NCBI GenBank assembly: GCA_018369015.1
Contig: JAGZDD010000042.1
Location: forward strand, 1-24,815
Source of the DNA: Clostridiales bacterium
GTDB lineage: Bacteria; Bacillota; Clostridia; Lachnospirales; Lachnospiraceae
Length of the DNA: 24,815 bases
Direction of reading: 5' to 3'
Part shown: piece by piece, positions 24,191 to 24,815 of the stretch
Position numbering within the stretch: position 1 is the stretch's first letter
How the letters are laid out: every line of letters starts with the position of its first letter
Made by a program: the position numbers and the translations under genes
The notes under the pieces: generated by a model
What the model was told of the DNA's origin: nothing
What the model saw: only the letters and a program-made list of their open reading frames with translations
The model's database searches: none

Positions 24191-24815
24191 TGATGAAGGT
24201 GAGCAAGAATGTACTAAAGGCGGTCATTCTTTCTGTTTCTCTTGGAACAATGGTCAACAATTCCGCATCCGTGATTTTGGGGAGTATGGAAAGTGAGTTT
24301 CCCCAGGTTCCAAAAGTAACGCTCCAGTGCTTTGTCACTTATCCATCGCTAATGGTAATGCTGTTTACGCTGGTGGGCGGAGTGCTGACAACGATGATCA
24401 GCACAAAGCTTGTGCTTCTGGCCGGGCTTGTTATTTTTACAGTCAGCGGTATGGCGCCCATGGTTATGGACGACTTTAACGCCATGCTTATATCCCGGCT
24501 CTGCCTTGGGGCCGGGATGGGAATGGTATCACCTCTGGCGGTAAGCCTGATTACAGATTTTTATGAGGGTGAGGAACGGGTGACGCTCCTTGGACAGCAG
24601 TTTGCCATTGGAAATGTGGGGCAGACGGCGTCTATGCTTGTTGTTGGCTTCCTGGCCGCGGCAAGCTGGCGCCAGAGCTTTTGGGTTTATAGTATCGGTG
24701 CGTTGGTCTTTGTTATTGTTCTTTTATTTCTCCCTAAAAATCCACCGGAAAAAGCGGCGGCGCTTAAACAGAAAAGGGCCGCCGGGAAATATGAAAAGGA
24801 GAAAGCCACCGCCCG
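24190..24815 (+). CDS. MFS transporter, 3' end outside window
   Basis: Open from ATG at 24190, which overlaps the TAA of the isomerase gene (TAATG), through 208 codons to the window edge. Six hydrophobic segments are visible, e.g. VLKAVILSVSLGTMVNNSA, LMVMLFTLVGGVL, KLVLLAGLVIFTVSGMAP and FWVYSIGALVFVIVLLFLP, separated by the MFS-type loop SRLCLGAGMGM. The basic stretch KQKRAAGKYEKEKATAR at the edge would be the central cytoplasmic loop, so roughly half of a 12-helix protein is present. Starts at ATG 24193 or GTG 24199 are possible, as no strong ribosome site is seen; coupling to the upstream gene is likely. A second transporter next to an ABC importer suggests efflux or uptake of a related compound. 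Confidence 0.85.
   Translation, partial: MMKVSKNVLKAVILSVSLGTMVNNSASVILGSMESEFPQVPKVTLQCFVTYPSLMVMLFTLVGGVLTTMISTKLVLLAGLVIFTVSGMAPMVMDDFNAMLISRLCLGAGMGMVSPLAVSLITDFYEGEERVTLLGQQFAIGNVGQTASMLVVGFLAAASWRQSFWVYSIGALVFVIVLLFLPKNPPEKAAALKQKRAAGKYEKEKATA

Overview
The window looks like chromosomal DNA of a low-to-mid GC anaerobic Firmicute (class Clostridia, probably Lachnospiraceae-like; this is inference). Supporting points are strong AGGAGG-type ribosome sites, sigma-A promoters, protein families typical of gut clostridia, and lipoproteins with a Cys-polyGly linker.

Bases 1-14067 hold a ureide/purine catabolic cluster matching the Escherichia coli yge-ssnA-ygfK set and the gene set tied by published work to anaerobic uric acid breakdown in gut bacteria. 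A leftward arm encodes a YheO-type PAS/HTH regulator, a diaminopropionate ammonia-lyase (YgeX), an M20 hydrolase (YgeY), a carbamoyltransferase (YgeW) and carbamate kinase (ArcC, running off the left edge). A rightward arm starts from the same intergenic region and encodes a fused 2Fe-2S/molybdenum hydroxylase, SsnA amidohydrolase, the large Fe-S flavoprotein YgfK, and RidA. The families fit a scheme in which the purine ring is reduced and opened, an ureido intermediate is trimmed, the carbamoyl group yields ATP through YgeW plus ArcC, and diaminopropionate is split to pyruvate and ammonia, with RidA removing reactive 2-aminoacrylate. The divergent region has good promoters on both strands and three A/T dyads spaced 30 and 20 bp apart. 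Four 50-bp repeats, each with two hairpins, lie between the hydroxylase and ssnA. A 22-bp duplication brackets a 139-bp insert at the regulator-ygeX junction.

Bases 14134-15618 are a scar region. A PD-(D/E)XK (Rpn-like) nuclease gene is broken by a 172-bp IS66-type MITE with perfect 17-bp inverted ends and an 8-bp target duplication; removing the element and one duplicate restores the reading frame exactly.

Bases 15619-24815 hold a carbohydrate-type uptake locus: a LacI-family repressor facing left, then a rightward operon of a solute-binding lipoprotein, two DppBC-type permeases, two DppDF-type ATPases, a xylose-isomerase-like TIM-barrel protein and an MFS transporter cut by the right edge. 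The operon has a near-consensus promoter with a LacI-type palindrome just downstream, a long structured leader carrying an unlisted 43-codon ORF, and a G10 tract in the lipoprotein gene that puts the signal peptide out of frame with the mature protein (phase-variable tract, true mutation or sequencing error).
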